A stretch of 64,000 bases of DNA, taken from the NCBI GenBank assembly GCA_035362335.1, contig DAOSDL010000002.1:124001-188000 (forward strand), in the 5' to 3' direction. Shown one piece after another: positions 48,142 to 57,016 of this stretch. How positions within the stretch are numbered: the stretch's first letter is position 1; each line of letters begins with the position of its first letter. This DNA is from JAOSJT01 sp035362335 (lineage in GTDB: Bacteria; Bacteroidota; Ignavibacteria; SZUA-365). The notes under the pieces are model-generated. The model worked only from the letters and a program-made list of their open reading frames with translations. It did no database searches and was not told where the DNA came from. Position numbers and translations under genes: made by a program.

Positions 48142-48939
48142 ATGGCAAAGAAAAAAGATCAGGACGAACTGCTCAATCACGAATACGATGGCATCTCGGA
48201 ATTCGACAACGATTTGCCGGGGTGGTGGAAAAATCTCTTCTACATCACCATCGTCATGGGTGTGGTGTACCTGCTGCACTTCCACGTGTTCGGAACAGGC
48301 GACCTCCAAACGACGGAGTATCTCCGTGACGTGGATCCGGAATACGTCCCTGCCCGTCCCGAATCGAAGGGCGTGCTGTTCAGCTCGTATCGCACTCCGG
48401 TCTCCGCCGAGGATCTGGATGTGACGCCGCGCATGCAGGCAGTGCAACGCGCCGAGGCCTACGCCGCATTCCGCAAGGACATGCTTCAGGCCATGCGCAA
48501 TGCCGATGCGGCGCAAATCGCGAGTCTGCGCGAAAGCTTCCCCGATATCTTCGAGGCCTATGTGGCCGCCGGAGGGGCCTTGCCCGCCGGTGCCGCGCCC
48601 GCGCAAGCGGACGTTCCCACCATCACCGAACCCATCACCGATGCCACGCTGCTGGCCGATGCGAAGAATTTCTTCGACGCGCAATGCGCGGCCTGTCATG
48701 GCAGGGCCGGTGAAGGAGGCATAGGACCGAATCTCACCGACGACTACTGGATCCACGGCAACAAAATCGCGCAGGTGGTGAAAGTGATCACCAAGGGCGT
48801 GCCCGCCAAGGGCATGGTGGCGTGGGAGAAGAGCATGACGCCGGAGCAAATCAATGCGATGGCGAGCTTCGTACTGGTGAAGCTGCACGGCACCGCCCCG
48901 CCCAACGGAAAGGCGCCTCAGGGCGAATTGATGAAGTGA
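48142..48939 (+). CDS. ccoP: cbb3-type oxidase subunit III, single-haem form
   Basis: This 265-residue protein starts with the CcoP N-terminal element EYDGISEFDNDLPGWWKNLF and one membrane helix (YITIVMGVVYLLHFHVFG). A helical linker follows, then a single cytochrome c domain with CAACH at residues 182-186 and GMVAWEKSMTPEQINAMASF containing the methionine ligand. Classical CcoP has two haem c domains; here only one CXXCH exists, and the first haem domain position is filled by helical sequence without cysteines. It lies two bases after ccoQ. Confidence 0.93.
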   Translation: MAKKKDQDELLNHEYDGISEFDNDLPGWWKNLFYITIVMGVVYLLHFHVFGTGDLQTTEYLRDVDPEYVPARPESKGVLFSSYRTPVSAEDLDVTPRMQAVQRAEAYAAFRKDMLQAMRNADAAQIASLRESFPDIFEAYVAAGGALPAGAAPAQADVPTITEPITDATLLADAKNFFDAQCAACHGRAGEGGIGPNLTDDYWIHGNKIAQVVKVITKGVPAKGMVAWEKSMTPEQINAMASFVLVKLHGTAPPNGKAPQGELMK

Positions 48940-49010
48940 GCGAGACCGCCGGCCCCGCGCCGGCGGTTCCATATCCCGTTGTTTTCCGCCTTCATGGAGA
49001 AAGGGTTGTC

Positions 49011-50429
49011 ATGAGTTCGCAGCACGATGTCGAGCAATTCCTCGAGGAAATCACCTTCCGCGATCGCATCGCCACGGTGGACGAGCACGGCAAGCGACGA
49101 TGGATTTACCCGAAGAAACCATCCGGCCGATTCTACAAATGGCGCAGTTATCTGAGCTGGTTGCTGCTGGCCTTCCTGTTCGGCGCCCCGTTCATCACGC
49201 TCAATGGCGAGCAGCTGCTGCTGTTCAACATCCTCGAACGGAAGTTCGTGATCTTCGGCATCACCTTCTGGCCGCAGGATTTCCACCTCTTCGTGCTCAG
49301 CATGATCGCCGCCATCGTGGCCATCTTTCTGTTCACCGCGGTGTATGGAAGAATTTTCTGCGGATGGATTTGTCCGCAGACCATTTTCATGGAAATGGTG
49401 TTCCGGAAAATCGAATACCTCATCGAAGGTGATGCGCATGCGCAGCGCGCCTTGAACGCGCAGCCCTGGACTCCGGACAAGATTTCGAAAAAGGCACTGA
49501 AAATCGGCATTTTCTACGCGCTGTCCTTTTTCATCGGCAACATTTTCCTGGCGTACATCATTGGCGTGGAGGAACTCGGCCGCATCGTTTCCTCGCCGCC
49601 CGGCGACCATCTCGGCGGTTTCATCGCCATGCTGCTTTTCTCCGGCGCCTTCTTTTTCGTGTTCACCTGGTTCCGCGAACAGGCCTGCGTGCTGGTGTGT
49701 CCCTACGGTCGCCTGCAATCGGTGTTGCTCGATGAAAACTCCGTGGTCATCTCCTACGATTTCAAACGCGGCGAGCCGCGGAAGAAATACCGCAAGGAAG
49801 AAACCCGCGACGACGCGGGCCATTGCGTGGATTGCCATCAATGCGTGGTGGTGTGCCCCACCGGCATCGACATCCGCAACGGCACGCAGCTCGAGTGCGT
49901 GAACTGCACCGCCTGCATCGACGCGTGCGACAACGTGATGGACAAAGTGGGGTATCCGCGCGGCTTGATCCGCTACGCCTCGCATCGTTCGATCGAAAGC
50001 GGCGACACACGCATCGTCACACCGCGCATCATCGGCTACAGCGTGGTGCTGTTACTGCTGCTGGGCGTAATCGCCTTCCTCTTCCTGTCGCGCACCGACG
50101 TCGAAGCCACCATTCTCCGCGCGCCCGGTACCCTGTACATCATGCAGGGACAGGATACGGTGCGCAACCTCTTCACACTCAAAGTCGTGAATAAAACACG
50201 CGAGAACCTCCCGTTGAAACTCGTGCTCATCGATCACAGCGGGACGCTCTCGGTGGTTGGTAATCAAACAATTTTCGCGAAGGCCTCCGGATTGGCGGAA
50301 AACGCCTTTTTCATCGACATGCCCCTGGCGAAGCTGCGTGGCATGAAAACGCCCGTCCGCATCGGGCTGTACAGCGGCGATCGTCTGCTGGAAACGGTGG
50401 AAACCGGCTTCATGGGCCCCGCGCGCTAA
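49011..50429 (+). CDS. ccoG: cytochrome oxidase accessory iron-sulfur protein CcoG
   Basis: This 472-residue membrane protein of the RdxA/FixG/CcoG group shows the family start RWIYPKKPSGRFYKWRSYLS and several membrane helices. Its cysteine motifs are CGWICPQTIFME, CVLVCPYGRLQ, CVDCHQCVVVCPTGIDIRNG and CVNCTACIDACDNVM. The C-terminal part is an Ig-like domain (RDTVRN-like QDTVRNLFTLKVVNKTRENL). CcoG acts in copper reduction for cbb3 assembly. The ATG at 49011 follows GGAGAAAGG and gives the normal start; in-frame codons upstream overlap ccoP. Confidence 0.96.
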   Translation: MSSQHDVEQFLEEITFRDRIATVDEHGKRRWIYPKKPSGRFYKWRSYLSWLLLAFLFGAPFITLNGEQLLLFNILERKFVIFGITFWPQDFHLFVLSMIAAIVAIFLFTAVYGRIFCGWICPQTIFMEMVFRKIEYLIEGDAHAQRALNAQPWTPDKISKKALKIGIFYALSFFIGNIFLAYIIGVEELGRIVSSPPGDHLGGFIAMLLFSGAFFFVFTWFREQACVLVCPYGRLQSVLLDENSVVISYDFKRGEPRKKYRKEETRDDAGHCVDCHQCVVVCPTGIDIRNGTQLECVNCTACIDACDNVMDKVGYPRGLIRYASHRSIESGDTRIVTPRIIGYSVVLLLLLGVIAFLFLSRTDVEATILRAPGTLYIMQGQDTVRNLFTLKVVNKTRENLPLKLVLIDHSGTLSVVGNQTIFAKASGLAENAFFIDMPLAKLRGMKTPVRIGLYSGDRLLETVETGFMGPAR

Positions 50430-50444
50430 GGAAAGGCGCAACGC

Positions 50445-50906
50445 ATGGCGAAACGGACCTATCATCCCTGGGCAGTGGGCATCACGATCGTGATCGTCGT
50501 GTTCCTGATCGTGAGTATCGGCCTGACCATCATCATCAGCCAGGAAGACTACCATCTGGTGACCGATGACTATTACGAGAAGGATCTGCGATTCCAGGAG
50601 AAAATGGAAACCCGCAAGCGCACCAAGGAATTGGACATCAAGCCGGTGATCAGCATCGACCGCGAAGCCAAGACCTGTATACTCAGCTTCCCGCCACGCG
50701 AAAGCTATGATGGCATCGCGGGCAGCGTGGAGTTTTTCCGCATATCCGACGCCACACGCGACGTGACCCGTCCCCTGCAGCTCAATTCCGAGGGACGGCA
50801 GGTGCTTTCCGTGAGCGGACTGCACAGCGGCCAGTGGATTGTGAAGCTCACCTGGACGGAGAGCGGCACGGAGTATTATCTCGAGGAACGGATTTACCTA
50901 CAGTAA
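50445..50906 (+). CDS. ccoH: FixH/CcoH family assembly protein
   Basis: This 153-residue protein has one N-terminal membrane helix (AVGITIVIVVFLIVSIGLTII). It continues with ISQEDYHLVTDDYYEKDLRF, the conserved element of FixH/CcoH, and a periplasmic beta-rich domain ending in LEERIYLQ. CcoH interacts with CcoP or CcoN late in assembly. It lies 15 bp after ccoG and 12 bp before the SafE-like gene. Confidence 0.92.
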   Translation: MAKRTYHPWAVGITIVIVVFLIVSIGLTIIISQEDYHLVTDDYYEKDLRFQEKMETRKRTKELDIKPVISIDREAKTCILSFPPRESYDGIAGSVEFFRISDATRDVTRPLQLNSEGRQVLSVSGLHSGQWIVKLTWTESGTEYYLEERIYLQ

Positions 50907-50918
50907 CGGAGAACAACC

Positions 50919-51665
50919 ATGCTTTGGTCGGCCTTTGCCATAGGCGCCGTGGGAAGTCTGCACTGCCTCGGCATGTGCGGTCCCATCGTACTGGTTCTGC
51001 CCGGAGATGCACGCGAGCGCGGGCGCTTTCTGCTCGGTCGCCTGCTGTACAATCTGGGGCGTGCCGTGACCTACGCGCTCATGGGCGCCGTGGCGGGCAT
51101 GCTGGGACAGGGCATCGCGATGGCGGGCTTCCAGCAATGGTTGGGCATTGTTGCCGGCGGGCTGATGATTCTGAGCGTGATCATTCCGGCGAGCGTATTG
51201 CGCAGGGTGCTGCCGGCGGGACGCTACGATCGCATGCTGGACGCGCTCAAGCGTCGCATGGGAGCACTGCTGGGCAATGCGTCCACACGATCATTGTTCA
51301 CCATCGGTGTGCTCAACGGCTTCCTTCCCTGCGGGCTGGTGTACATGGCGCTGGCGGGATCGCTGGTCATGGGCAGTGTGGCGGGCGGTGCGCTGTACAT
51401 GCTGCTGTTCGGACTCGGCACGCTGCCGGTCATGCTCGTCGCTTCCTACGCCAGCGGCTGGATCACAGGCGAGGCGCGCAAGCGCATCACGCGGCTGATA
51501 CCCGTGGGGGTGTTCGTGCTGGGATTGCTCTTCGTGCTGCGCGGACTGTCACTCGGCATCCCCTTCCTCAGCCCCGACATGGACATGATGAAGAAAAAGG
51601 GACAAGCCGCACCCGTGCACAGCCAAGCACATGAGCAAGCACCGGGTTGCTGCGGGGGGAAGTGA
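50919..51665 (+). CDS. SafE/UreH-like membrane transporter linked to cbb3 assembly
   Basis: This 248-residue protein has about six membrane helices. The signature start GSLHCLGMCGPIVLV carries CxxxC in helix 1, and a second repeat has GVLNGFLPCGLVYMALAGSL. This matches the UreH/SafE (sulfite exporter family) proteins often found at the end of cco operons and suspected in copper or nickel handling. The tail HSQAHEQAPGCCGGK is rich in His and Cys and could bind metal. It ends the cluster. Confidence 0.9.
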   Translation: MLWSAFAIGAVGSLHCLGMCGPIVLVLPGDARERGRFLLGRLLYNLGRAVTYALMGAVAGMLGQGIAMAGFQQWLGIVAGGLMILSVIIPASVLRRVLPAGRYDRMLDALKRRMGALLGNASTRSLFTIGVLNGFLPCGLVYMALAGSLVMGSVAGGALYMLLFGLGTLPVMLVASYASGWITGEARKRITRLIPVGVFVLGLLFVLRGLSLGIPFLSPDMDMMKKKGQAAPVHSQAHEQAPGCCGGK

Positions 51666-51678
51666 CGGGTTTCCCGTC
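51664..51678. terminator. small hairpin between convergent genes
   Basis: GACGGG-TTT-CCCGTC is a perfect six-base stem starting at the stop codon of the SafE-like gene, which converges with marR. There is no T-run on either side, so termination here would be weak. Confidence 0.3.
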
Positions 51679-51713
51679 TGCCGTCGAGGATTGCGTCGTA
51701 GCCGAGGGAAGCC

Positions 51714-52166
51714 CTATGACTCGCGAAGTTGGTCGAGCGCATCGTTAATGTGTCGCACCTCTTCGGCGTTAATGCGCGTCCGCATGCGCTCCATTTCGGA
51801 GTGAAAATCCCCTATCTCCTCCAGCACCCGCAGGCCTTGTTGGGTAATGCGCACATTGGCTTTGCGGCGGTCGTGATCCGACACCGCGCGCTCGACAAGG
51901 CCCTTTACGCGCAGGCGTTCCACCAGGCGGGACGCGTCGCTCATCTTGTCGAGCATGCGTTCCTTGAGCAGGGAAATGGTGGCGGGATTGGGATACTGCC
52001 CGCGCAAAATGCGGAGGATGTTGAATTGCGCCAGCGTGAGATCGTGCGGCTTGAGCGCTTCGGATAAAAGTGACACAAGCCAGCCGTGAGTATACAGGAT
52101 ATTCACGGCCAGCTTGTGCATTTCACTGCTGAATTTGCGTTGGTGTATTTCGTCCTCGAGACGCAT
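51714..52166 (-). CDS. MarR family regulator coupled to yceI
   Basis: This 150-residue winged-helix protein carries LTLAQFNILRILRGQYPNP, a recognition region ATISLLKERMLDKMSDASRL, a wing with AVSDHDRRKANVRITQQG, and dimerisation helices. The ATG at 52166 shares one base with the yceI stop (TAATG), so the two are translated together, yceI first. The spacing and direction suggest it represses its own operon through the palindrome at 52798. A longer reading to 52253 would run inside yceI and is rejected. Confidence 0.93.
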   Translation of the reverse strand: MRLEDEIHQRKFSSEMHKLAVNILYTHGWLVSLLSEALKPHDLTLAQFNILRILRGQYPNPATISLLKERMLDKMSDASRLVERLRVKGLVERAVSDHDRRKANVRITQQGLRVLEEIGDFHSEMERMRTRINAEEVRHINDALDQLRES

Positions 52167-52753
52167 TACGACTGTTTGGCCAACTGCACGTTCATGTCGA
52201 GACGGACTTCCTTGCCGACGACGGCGCCACCGGCTTCGGTAATAGTATTCCATTTCAGATCGTAATCAAAACGGTTGAGCTTGCCCGTGATTTTGAAGCC
52301 GGCCTTGGTGTTGCCCCAGGGATCCTTGGTGGTGCCGTTGTGGCGCACGGTGAGTTCGACTTTACGCGTCTTGTCGCGCATGGTCAAGTCCCCCACCATC
52401 TTGTAGGTGTTCTTGCCGGTCTTCTTCATCGACGTGCTCTTGAAGGTGATTTTGGGATATTTCTCGGCGTTGAAGAAATCGTCGGAGCGCAAATGCTCGT
52501 CGCGCTTCTCGTTGTCGGTCCAAATGCTCGCCACATCGATGGTGAATTCCACCTGCGCGTTTTCAAAGCTGTCACCCTTCGTGCTCACCTTGCCATCGAA
52601 GGTCTTGAAGAATCCATCCACCTCGGAGATCACCAGATGGGTCACGTTGAACTTGATGTTGGTATGCGTCTTGTCAAAATTCCAGTTGGTCTGGGCGGTC
52701 GCGCCAAACACTGTGGCCAGCATCAGAGCGATGGCGAAAGCGATCGTTTTCAT
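52166..52753 (-). CDS. YceI family periplasmic protein
   Basis: This 195-residue lipocalin-like protein has a signal peptide (IAFAIALMLATVFGATAQ) and the YceI barrel: WNFDKTHTNIKFNVTHLVIS, GFFKTFDGKVSTKGDSFENA, NEKRDEHLRSDDFFNAEKYP, VGDLTMRDKTRKVELTVRHN and FKITGKLNRFDYDLKWN. YceI proteins bind isoprenoid or other long-chain amphiphiles in the periplasm. It is followed by marR with a one-base overlap and preceded by an operator-like palindrome. Confidence 0.96.
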   Translation of the reverse strand: MKTIAFAIALMLATVFGATAQTNWNFDKTHTNIKFNVTHLVISEVDGFFKTFDGKVSTKGDSFENAQVEFTIDVASIWTDNEKRDEHLRSDDFFNAEKYPKITFKSTSMKKTGKNTYKMVGDLTMRDKTRKVELTVRHNGTTKDPWGNTKAGFKITGKLNRFDYDLKWNTITEAGGAVVGKEVRLDMNVQLAKQS

Positions 52754-52797
52754 GAGAACTCCTGTGTATGATGAATGGACGAGAAAATTGCTTCAAA

Positions 52798-52815
52798 TTG
52801 CAATATATGTTACAA
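52798..52815. promoter_or_regulatory. imperfect palindrome upstream of yceI-marR
   Basis: TTGCAATATATGTTACAA matches its reverse complement at 14 of 18 positions and lies about 45 bp before the yceI start. It is a likely site for the MarR protein of this operon. It differs from the palindrome at 7050, consistent with a separate regulator. Confidence 0.5.
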
Positions 52816-52868
52816 CATCTATTTTCTCGCCCATAGTTCCCGCGAAACCTGTTCCGGCGATTTTTTTT

Positions 52869-53894
52869 TCACTCCGAGAAGCGGAGGTGTCCCGCACTGT
52901 GGTGCAATTGATCGCGACCGTGGCGCTGCGCTTCGAAAACGCGATGTTTGACCGCGAGCAGCAGTTCATCGGCCGAGATGCCGTCGTCCGGATACACCGC
53001 GATGCCACCGCTCACCGTGGTGAGAACATCATGTTCGGTGAAGGTGTGCGCGCGAATCGCCGTGCACAGCCGTTTGGCAATCTCCACCGCGATCTCGACA
53101 TCGGCGGCAGGCATTAACACGAGAATCTCGTCGGGACCGTAACGGCACAGTTCGTCGAAACTCCGCGCCTGCCTGCGCAGCAAGCCGCCGAATTCACGCA
53201 AAAACGCCTTGCGCACCTCGCCACCGTAGGTATTGGTGATGCGCTTGTAGTTGTCAATGTCCAACATCAGCAGGCCAAGCCGTTCGCCACTCTCCTCCGC
53301 CCGATGCAGATGCTGCGCCAGCACTTCGGAAAAGGCGGAGTAGCGCTGCAAGCCGGTTTCGCTATCGTGCCTGTCGAGACGGAGATTTTCGTCGTACAAA
53401 CGCGACATGTACAGCGCCAGTCCGGCCAGTCGTGCGAAGGAGTGCAGCAGCGGAAGCTCCTCCTCGGTGAAGGTTCCCACCTCCCCGCTGTCGGCGTAGA
53501 GATATCCCAACGTTTGATGATGCACGGAAATGGGCGCGATGAGACAGGAGGCGAAGCTCCCCTCCATGGCCACTTCCTCATGCAAATCCGGCGTCTGCCG
53601 CGCGTCCGCAATCACCAGCGGCTCGCCCGTCCACATCAAGCGCCCCACCGCTCCGGTGGCGAGATGGGAACGGAAGGCCTTGCAGTATTCATGCGACAGG
53701 CCGTACTGATTTTCGATGCGCAAATACTCGCTCTCGCGATCCACCAGCACTATGGCGCATGCGCGGCAATGGTAGAGCCGCACAAGTCGGTCGACGATGA
53801 AGTGAAACACGCGCTCGTAATGCCTGTTCGTGGTCACGAGCTTCATCATCTCGTGAAAGAATTCGAGGCATTGCGACTGTCGCAGCTCTTTCAT
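52869..53894 (-). CDS. GAF-GGDEF sensor protein with degenerate active-site motif
   Basis: This 341-residue cytoplasmic protein has an N-terminal GAF domain (about residues 20-165, CRACAIVLVDRESEYLRIEN to GLALYMSRLYDE) and a C-terminal GGDEF-like domain (about 172-335, GLQRYSAFSEVLAQHL, LMLDIDNYKRITNTYG). The catalytic turn reads RYGPDEILVL, GPDEI at 253-257, where active cyclases have GGDEF or GGEEF. The second glycine is proline and phenylalanine is isoleucine, so di-GMP synthesis is doubtful; a GTP- or c-di-GMP-binding role remains possible. No EAL domain is nearby. Confidence 0.9.
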   Translation of the reverse strand: MKELRQSQCLEFFHEMMKLVTTNRHYERVFHFIVDRLVRLYHCRACAIVLVDRESEYLRIENQYGLSHEYCKAFRSHLATGAVGRLMWTGEPLVIADARQTPDLHEEVAMEGSFASCLIAPISVHHQTLGYLYADSGEVGTFTEEELPLLHSFARLAGLALYMSRLYDENLRLDRHDSETGLQRYSAFSEVLAQHLHRAEESGERLGLLMLDIDNYKRITNTYGGEVRKAFLREFGGLLRRQARSFDELCRYGPDEILVLMPAADVEIAVEIAKRLCTAIRAHTFTEHDVLTTVSGGIAVYPDDGISADELLLAVKHRVFEAQRHGRDQLHHSAGHLRFSE

Positions 53895-54033
53895 GACGCA
53901 CCTCCGCTTGCCGATAAGTGATCGGTGATTCTATATGAATGCCGGATCGTGCCTGGCTGCCATGGTGTGGATTACAGGCGCATTGTACGCGATGCGCTCG
54001 TGATTGTCAATGCCCGCAGGGGGATGCTAGCAT

Positions 54034-54077
54034 AAAAAACACCGGACCACACGGAAGGAGCGTCCCATGTGGTCCGG
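54034..54077 (-). terminator. rho-independent terminator of the thioredoxin gene
   Basis: CCGGACCACA and TGTGGTCCGG form a ten-base perfect stem with a 16-base loop. Read on the minus strand, the stem is followed by a run of six T (54034-54039). It lies 48 bp after the trx stop. Confidence 0.92.
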
Positions 54078-54124
54078 ATTGTCGCCACCGTCGACGCACC
54101 GCTCGCGCGGCACGCCGCGGGGAA

Positions 54125-54493
54125 TCAGTGTTGCGCCGGCGTGGCGTTGAGCAGCACCTCGTCGATGGCCTGCTTGAACGACTCCTTGGGCAGCGCGCCG
54201 GCAGCCATTTGCGGACGATCGCTCATCGGCACAAAGAGAATGGACGGGATGCTGCGGATACCGAACACCGCGGCCAGTTCCTGCTCGGCTTCGGTGTCGA
54301 CTTTGTAAATGTCGATTTTGCCCTTGTACTCCTCGGCCAGTTCCTCGAGAATCGGGGCCACCATGCGGCAGGGCGCGCACCAGTCGGCATAAAAATCGAT
54401 GATGCAGGGACGTTCGCCGCTGAATTCCCATTCCTTCTTGTTTTCGTAATCAAAGACTTTCTCGAGAAAGGTTTGCTTGGTGAGGTGTTCCAT
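54125..54493 (-). CDS. thioredoxin
   Basis: This 122-residue protein has the thioredoxin fold with active site DFYADWCAPCRMVAPILEEL, the cis-proline segment FGIRSIPSILFV and the start FLEKVFDYENKKEWEF. The active site is WCAPC where the housekeeping protein usually has WCGPC; the change should alter its redox potential modestly. There is no signal peptide, so it works in the cytoplasm as a disulfide reductase. GGAG lies before the ATG at 54493. It has its own terminator and so probably its own transcript. Confidence 0.94.
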   Translation of the reverse strand: MEHLTKQTFLEKVFDYENKKEWEFSGERPCIIDFYADWCAPCRMVAPILEELAEEYKGKIDIYKVDTEAEQELAAVFGIRSIPSILFVPMSDRPQMAAGALPKESFKQAIDEVLLNATPAQH

Positions 54494-54691
54494 GAATCGC
54501 TCCGTGCGGATTGTGGTAATGTGTTCCAAACTGCACATGTGATGCGAGCAGTTCATGCGGGGATTCACGGCGCACTCGATGGGAACGCGCCCACGGCTGT
54601 GACGCAATTGCTACGAAGGGATGGCATGCCCTTCGCACCCACGCGTGCTCCCGTGCACGCGGACATCGGCCCTTCTATCGAAACTGTGTGA

Positions 54692-56992
54692 TCAGGCCTC
54701 GGCGCGGGCGTCGGCCAGATTGTGCTCGTGCGACGAGCCGTTGAACGAGGCTGCGGGGAGGTCCACAGTGAACACCGAACCACGTTCCTCGCGGCGGCGA
54801 TAGTTCACCGCGCCGCCCATGGTCTCGGTGAGTTTTTTGACGATGGAAAGACCGAGACCTGTCGAGGATTCACCGCCTGTGGGTTTGGCCGAGAGCTTGG
54901 CGAATTTCTGATACATGCGCTCTTCGTCCTCTTCGGTCATGCCCTCGCCTTCGTCCCACACTTCCAGCAGAATGCGCGAATCCGCGCGCCTCATACGAAG
55001 CAGAATCGTGGAACCGAGCGCGGTGTATTTGATGGCGTTGGAAATCAGGTTGTCCAGAATTTGCGACATGGCGCCCTTGTCGCCCAGGATCAGCGTGCCA
55101 TCGTCGGCCAGATCCACATCGATGCGAATATGCTTGCGCTCGGCCCAGCGGGCATGCGCATGCACGAGTTGCATGAGCAAGGGGCGCACGTCGATGGGCA
55201 ATTGATCGAGCTGCATGCGGCCGCTTTCCAGGCGGTTGATGTCGAGGAGATTGCGCACGAGCGTGATGACCATGCCAGCGGTTTCGTGAATGGATTGCGC
55301 CTTGGCGCGCAGGTACTCGGGCGAGCGGCCTTCCTCGGTCATGGCTTCCGCCACCATGAGAATGCCGCCGATGGGATTGCGCAAATCATGCGAGACAATG
55401 CCGAGCAGTTCATTTTTCTCGTTGTTGAGTTGCTCCAGCATGGCATTTTGCCGCGTCAGCTCCTCGTTTTTCCGCTCGATCTGTATCGCCTGATCCTGGA
55501 GCAATTCCTCATGCTTGCGGATGTCGGCGTTGGCGGCTTCGAGTTCCTCGGATTTCTGCTGGAAAATGAGCGCGGTGCGTCGTTTGAGCCGATAGCTCAC
55601 GCCGAGCAGGAAAAGAATGATGACGAGAAAGAACGAGCCGATAATCACGGAATTGCGCAGCGACACCTGGCGCTGCAATTCCGCGTCTTTCAGCGCGCGT
55701 TCGCGGGCGAGGAGTTCACGATCCTTCTGCAGCAGGGCGATTTCATCCTTGCGCTGCTCGGCCTCGAGGCGCTGGGTGATGAGTTGCGCTTCCTGTTCCT
55801 TGAGCTTCAGCGCGCTGATCGTGCGCTCCTTGTTCAGAAGTTCGATGCTCTGGTCCTGCTCCTTGAGTTGTGCCGCTCGACGCTCGAGTTCCATCAATTT
55901 AATCTGCTGATCGCGTTTCAGCAGTTCGTTTTCCTTTTCGCTCTTCTCCCGCTGCGCCAATTCGTAGTTGGCGGTCATGTCGTTGATGATTTTCGAACTC
56001 TCTTCATTGAACAGCGAGTCCTTCAGCGCGGTGTGGCGGCGGTAGTAATCCAGCGCAGGGGCGTGATTGCCCAGCGCGGCATTGGCATCGGCACACAACT
56101 TGAGCGCATTGCGCTCGACGGCGCGCGCGTTGATGGCAGTGGCGAGGGCCAGCGCGCGTTCGCCCAGCTGCAGCGCGGCAGGGTACTGCTTGCGTGCCTG
56201 TTGCAGCATGCCCATGCGCAGATAAGTTTCGGCCTGACCCGTTTTATCGCCGATATTGGTGTACAATTCCGCCGCGCGCTGGAAATTCTCCTCGGCGCGC
56301 GCGAGCACGCCTTGCAAAAAGTAGCAGATGCCGATATTCAGATGCGTGCTGGCCAGGCCCTGCACATCGCGCAAATCCTTTTTCAGATCCAGGGATGCGA
56401 CAAAATGCTGTAAGGCCTTGTCGTATTCGCCGCGATCCATGTGAATGACGCCGATATTGTTGTAGGAATACGACAACCCACGCACATCGCTCGTTTCCTG
56501 AAAGTACTTCGCAGCGCGCTGGTGATAGCGCAACGCGCGCTCCTCGTCGTTGAGCTTGCCGTGCAGCACGCCGATATTCGAGAGCAGGGCCGCCATCCCC
56601 TGCTGGTCGCCGAGTTCCTCCTTGAGCTGCAGCGCCTTGAGAAAATGGTTGAGGGCACGCACCCAAGCCCCTGTCCCTGCATAGGTTATGCCGATGCTTG
56701 TGAAGGAGTTCGCCAGTCCTGGATTGTCGTTGATGCTGCGTGCGAGCGATTCGGCTTCACGCGCGATGTTCAGGGCGCGCTCGGGATTTCCGCGCCGGTA
56801 TTCCTGCGCGAGATCGAGAAGCAGTCGGACAAGTACCGAATCCCTTTCCCCCCGCTGTTGACGACTGCGCACCAGCAATTCCAGGCGCTCGATTTCCGTC
56901 TGTTGCTGGGCATGCGCTTGATCTGTCACGCCCAGGGCCTGTGCGAGCAGCAGCAAAGCGGCGAACACTATGGAAGCGCGTAGCATGTTCAT
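54692..56992 (-). CDS. TPR-containing sensor histidine kinase
   Basis: This 766-residue membrane kinase has a signal peptide (ASIVFAALLLLAQALGVTDQ) and six or so TPR units in the periplasm (residues about 50-340, e.g. ALNHFLKALQLKEELGDQQG). A long coiled coil (350-450) and one membrane helix (VIIGSFFLVIILFLLGVSY) follow, then a second coiled coil and the kinase core. The phospho-acceptor is H535 in GIVSHDLRNPIGG; the ATP site has DNLISNAIKYT, DEGEGM and GLGLSIVKKL. No response regulator is adjacent, so the partner is elsewhere. The input signal is unknown. Confidence 0.95.
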   Translation of the reverse strand: MNMLRASIVFAALLLLAQALGVTDQAHAQQQTEIERLELLVRSRQQRGERDSVLVRLLLDLAQEYRRGNPERALNIAREAESLARSINDNPGLANSFTSIGITYAGTGAWVRALNHFLKALQLKEELGDQQGMAALLSNIGVLHGKLNDEERALRYHQRAAKYFQETSDVRGLSYSYNNIGVIHMDRGEYDKALQHFVASLDLKKDLRDVQGLASTHLNIGICYFLQGVLARAEENFQRAAELYTNIGDKTGQAETYLRMGMLQQARKQYPAALQLGERALALATAINARAVERNALKLCADANAALGNHAPALDYYRRHTALKDSLFNEESSKIINDMTANYELAQREKSEKENELLKRDQQIKLMELERRAAQLKEQDQSIELLNKERTISALKLKEQEAQLITQRLEAEQRKDEIALLQKDRELLARERALKDAELQRQVSLRNSVIIGSFFLVIILFLLGVSYRLKRRTALIFQQKSEELEAANADIRKHEELLQDQAIQIERKNEELTRQNAMLEQLNNEKNELLGIVSHDLRNPIGGILMVAEAMTEEGRSPEYLRAKAQSIHETAGMVITLVRNLLDINRLESGRMQLDQLPIDVRPLLMQLVHAHARWAERKHIRIDVDLADDGTLILGDKGAMSQILDNLISNAIKYTALGSTILLRMRRADSRILLEVWDEGEGMTEEDEERMYQKFAKLSAKPTGGESSTGLGLSIVKKLTETMGGAVNYRRREERGSVFTVDLPAASFNGSSHEHNLADARAEA

Positions 56993-57016
56993 GGCGGTCT
57001 TCCTTTCGCGAAGTCC

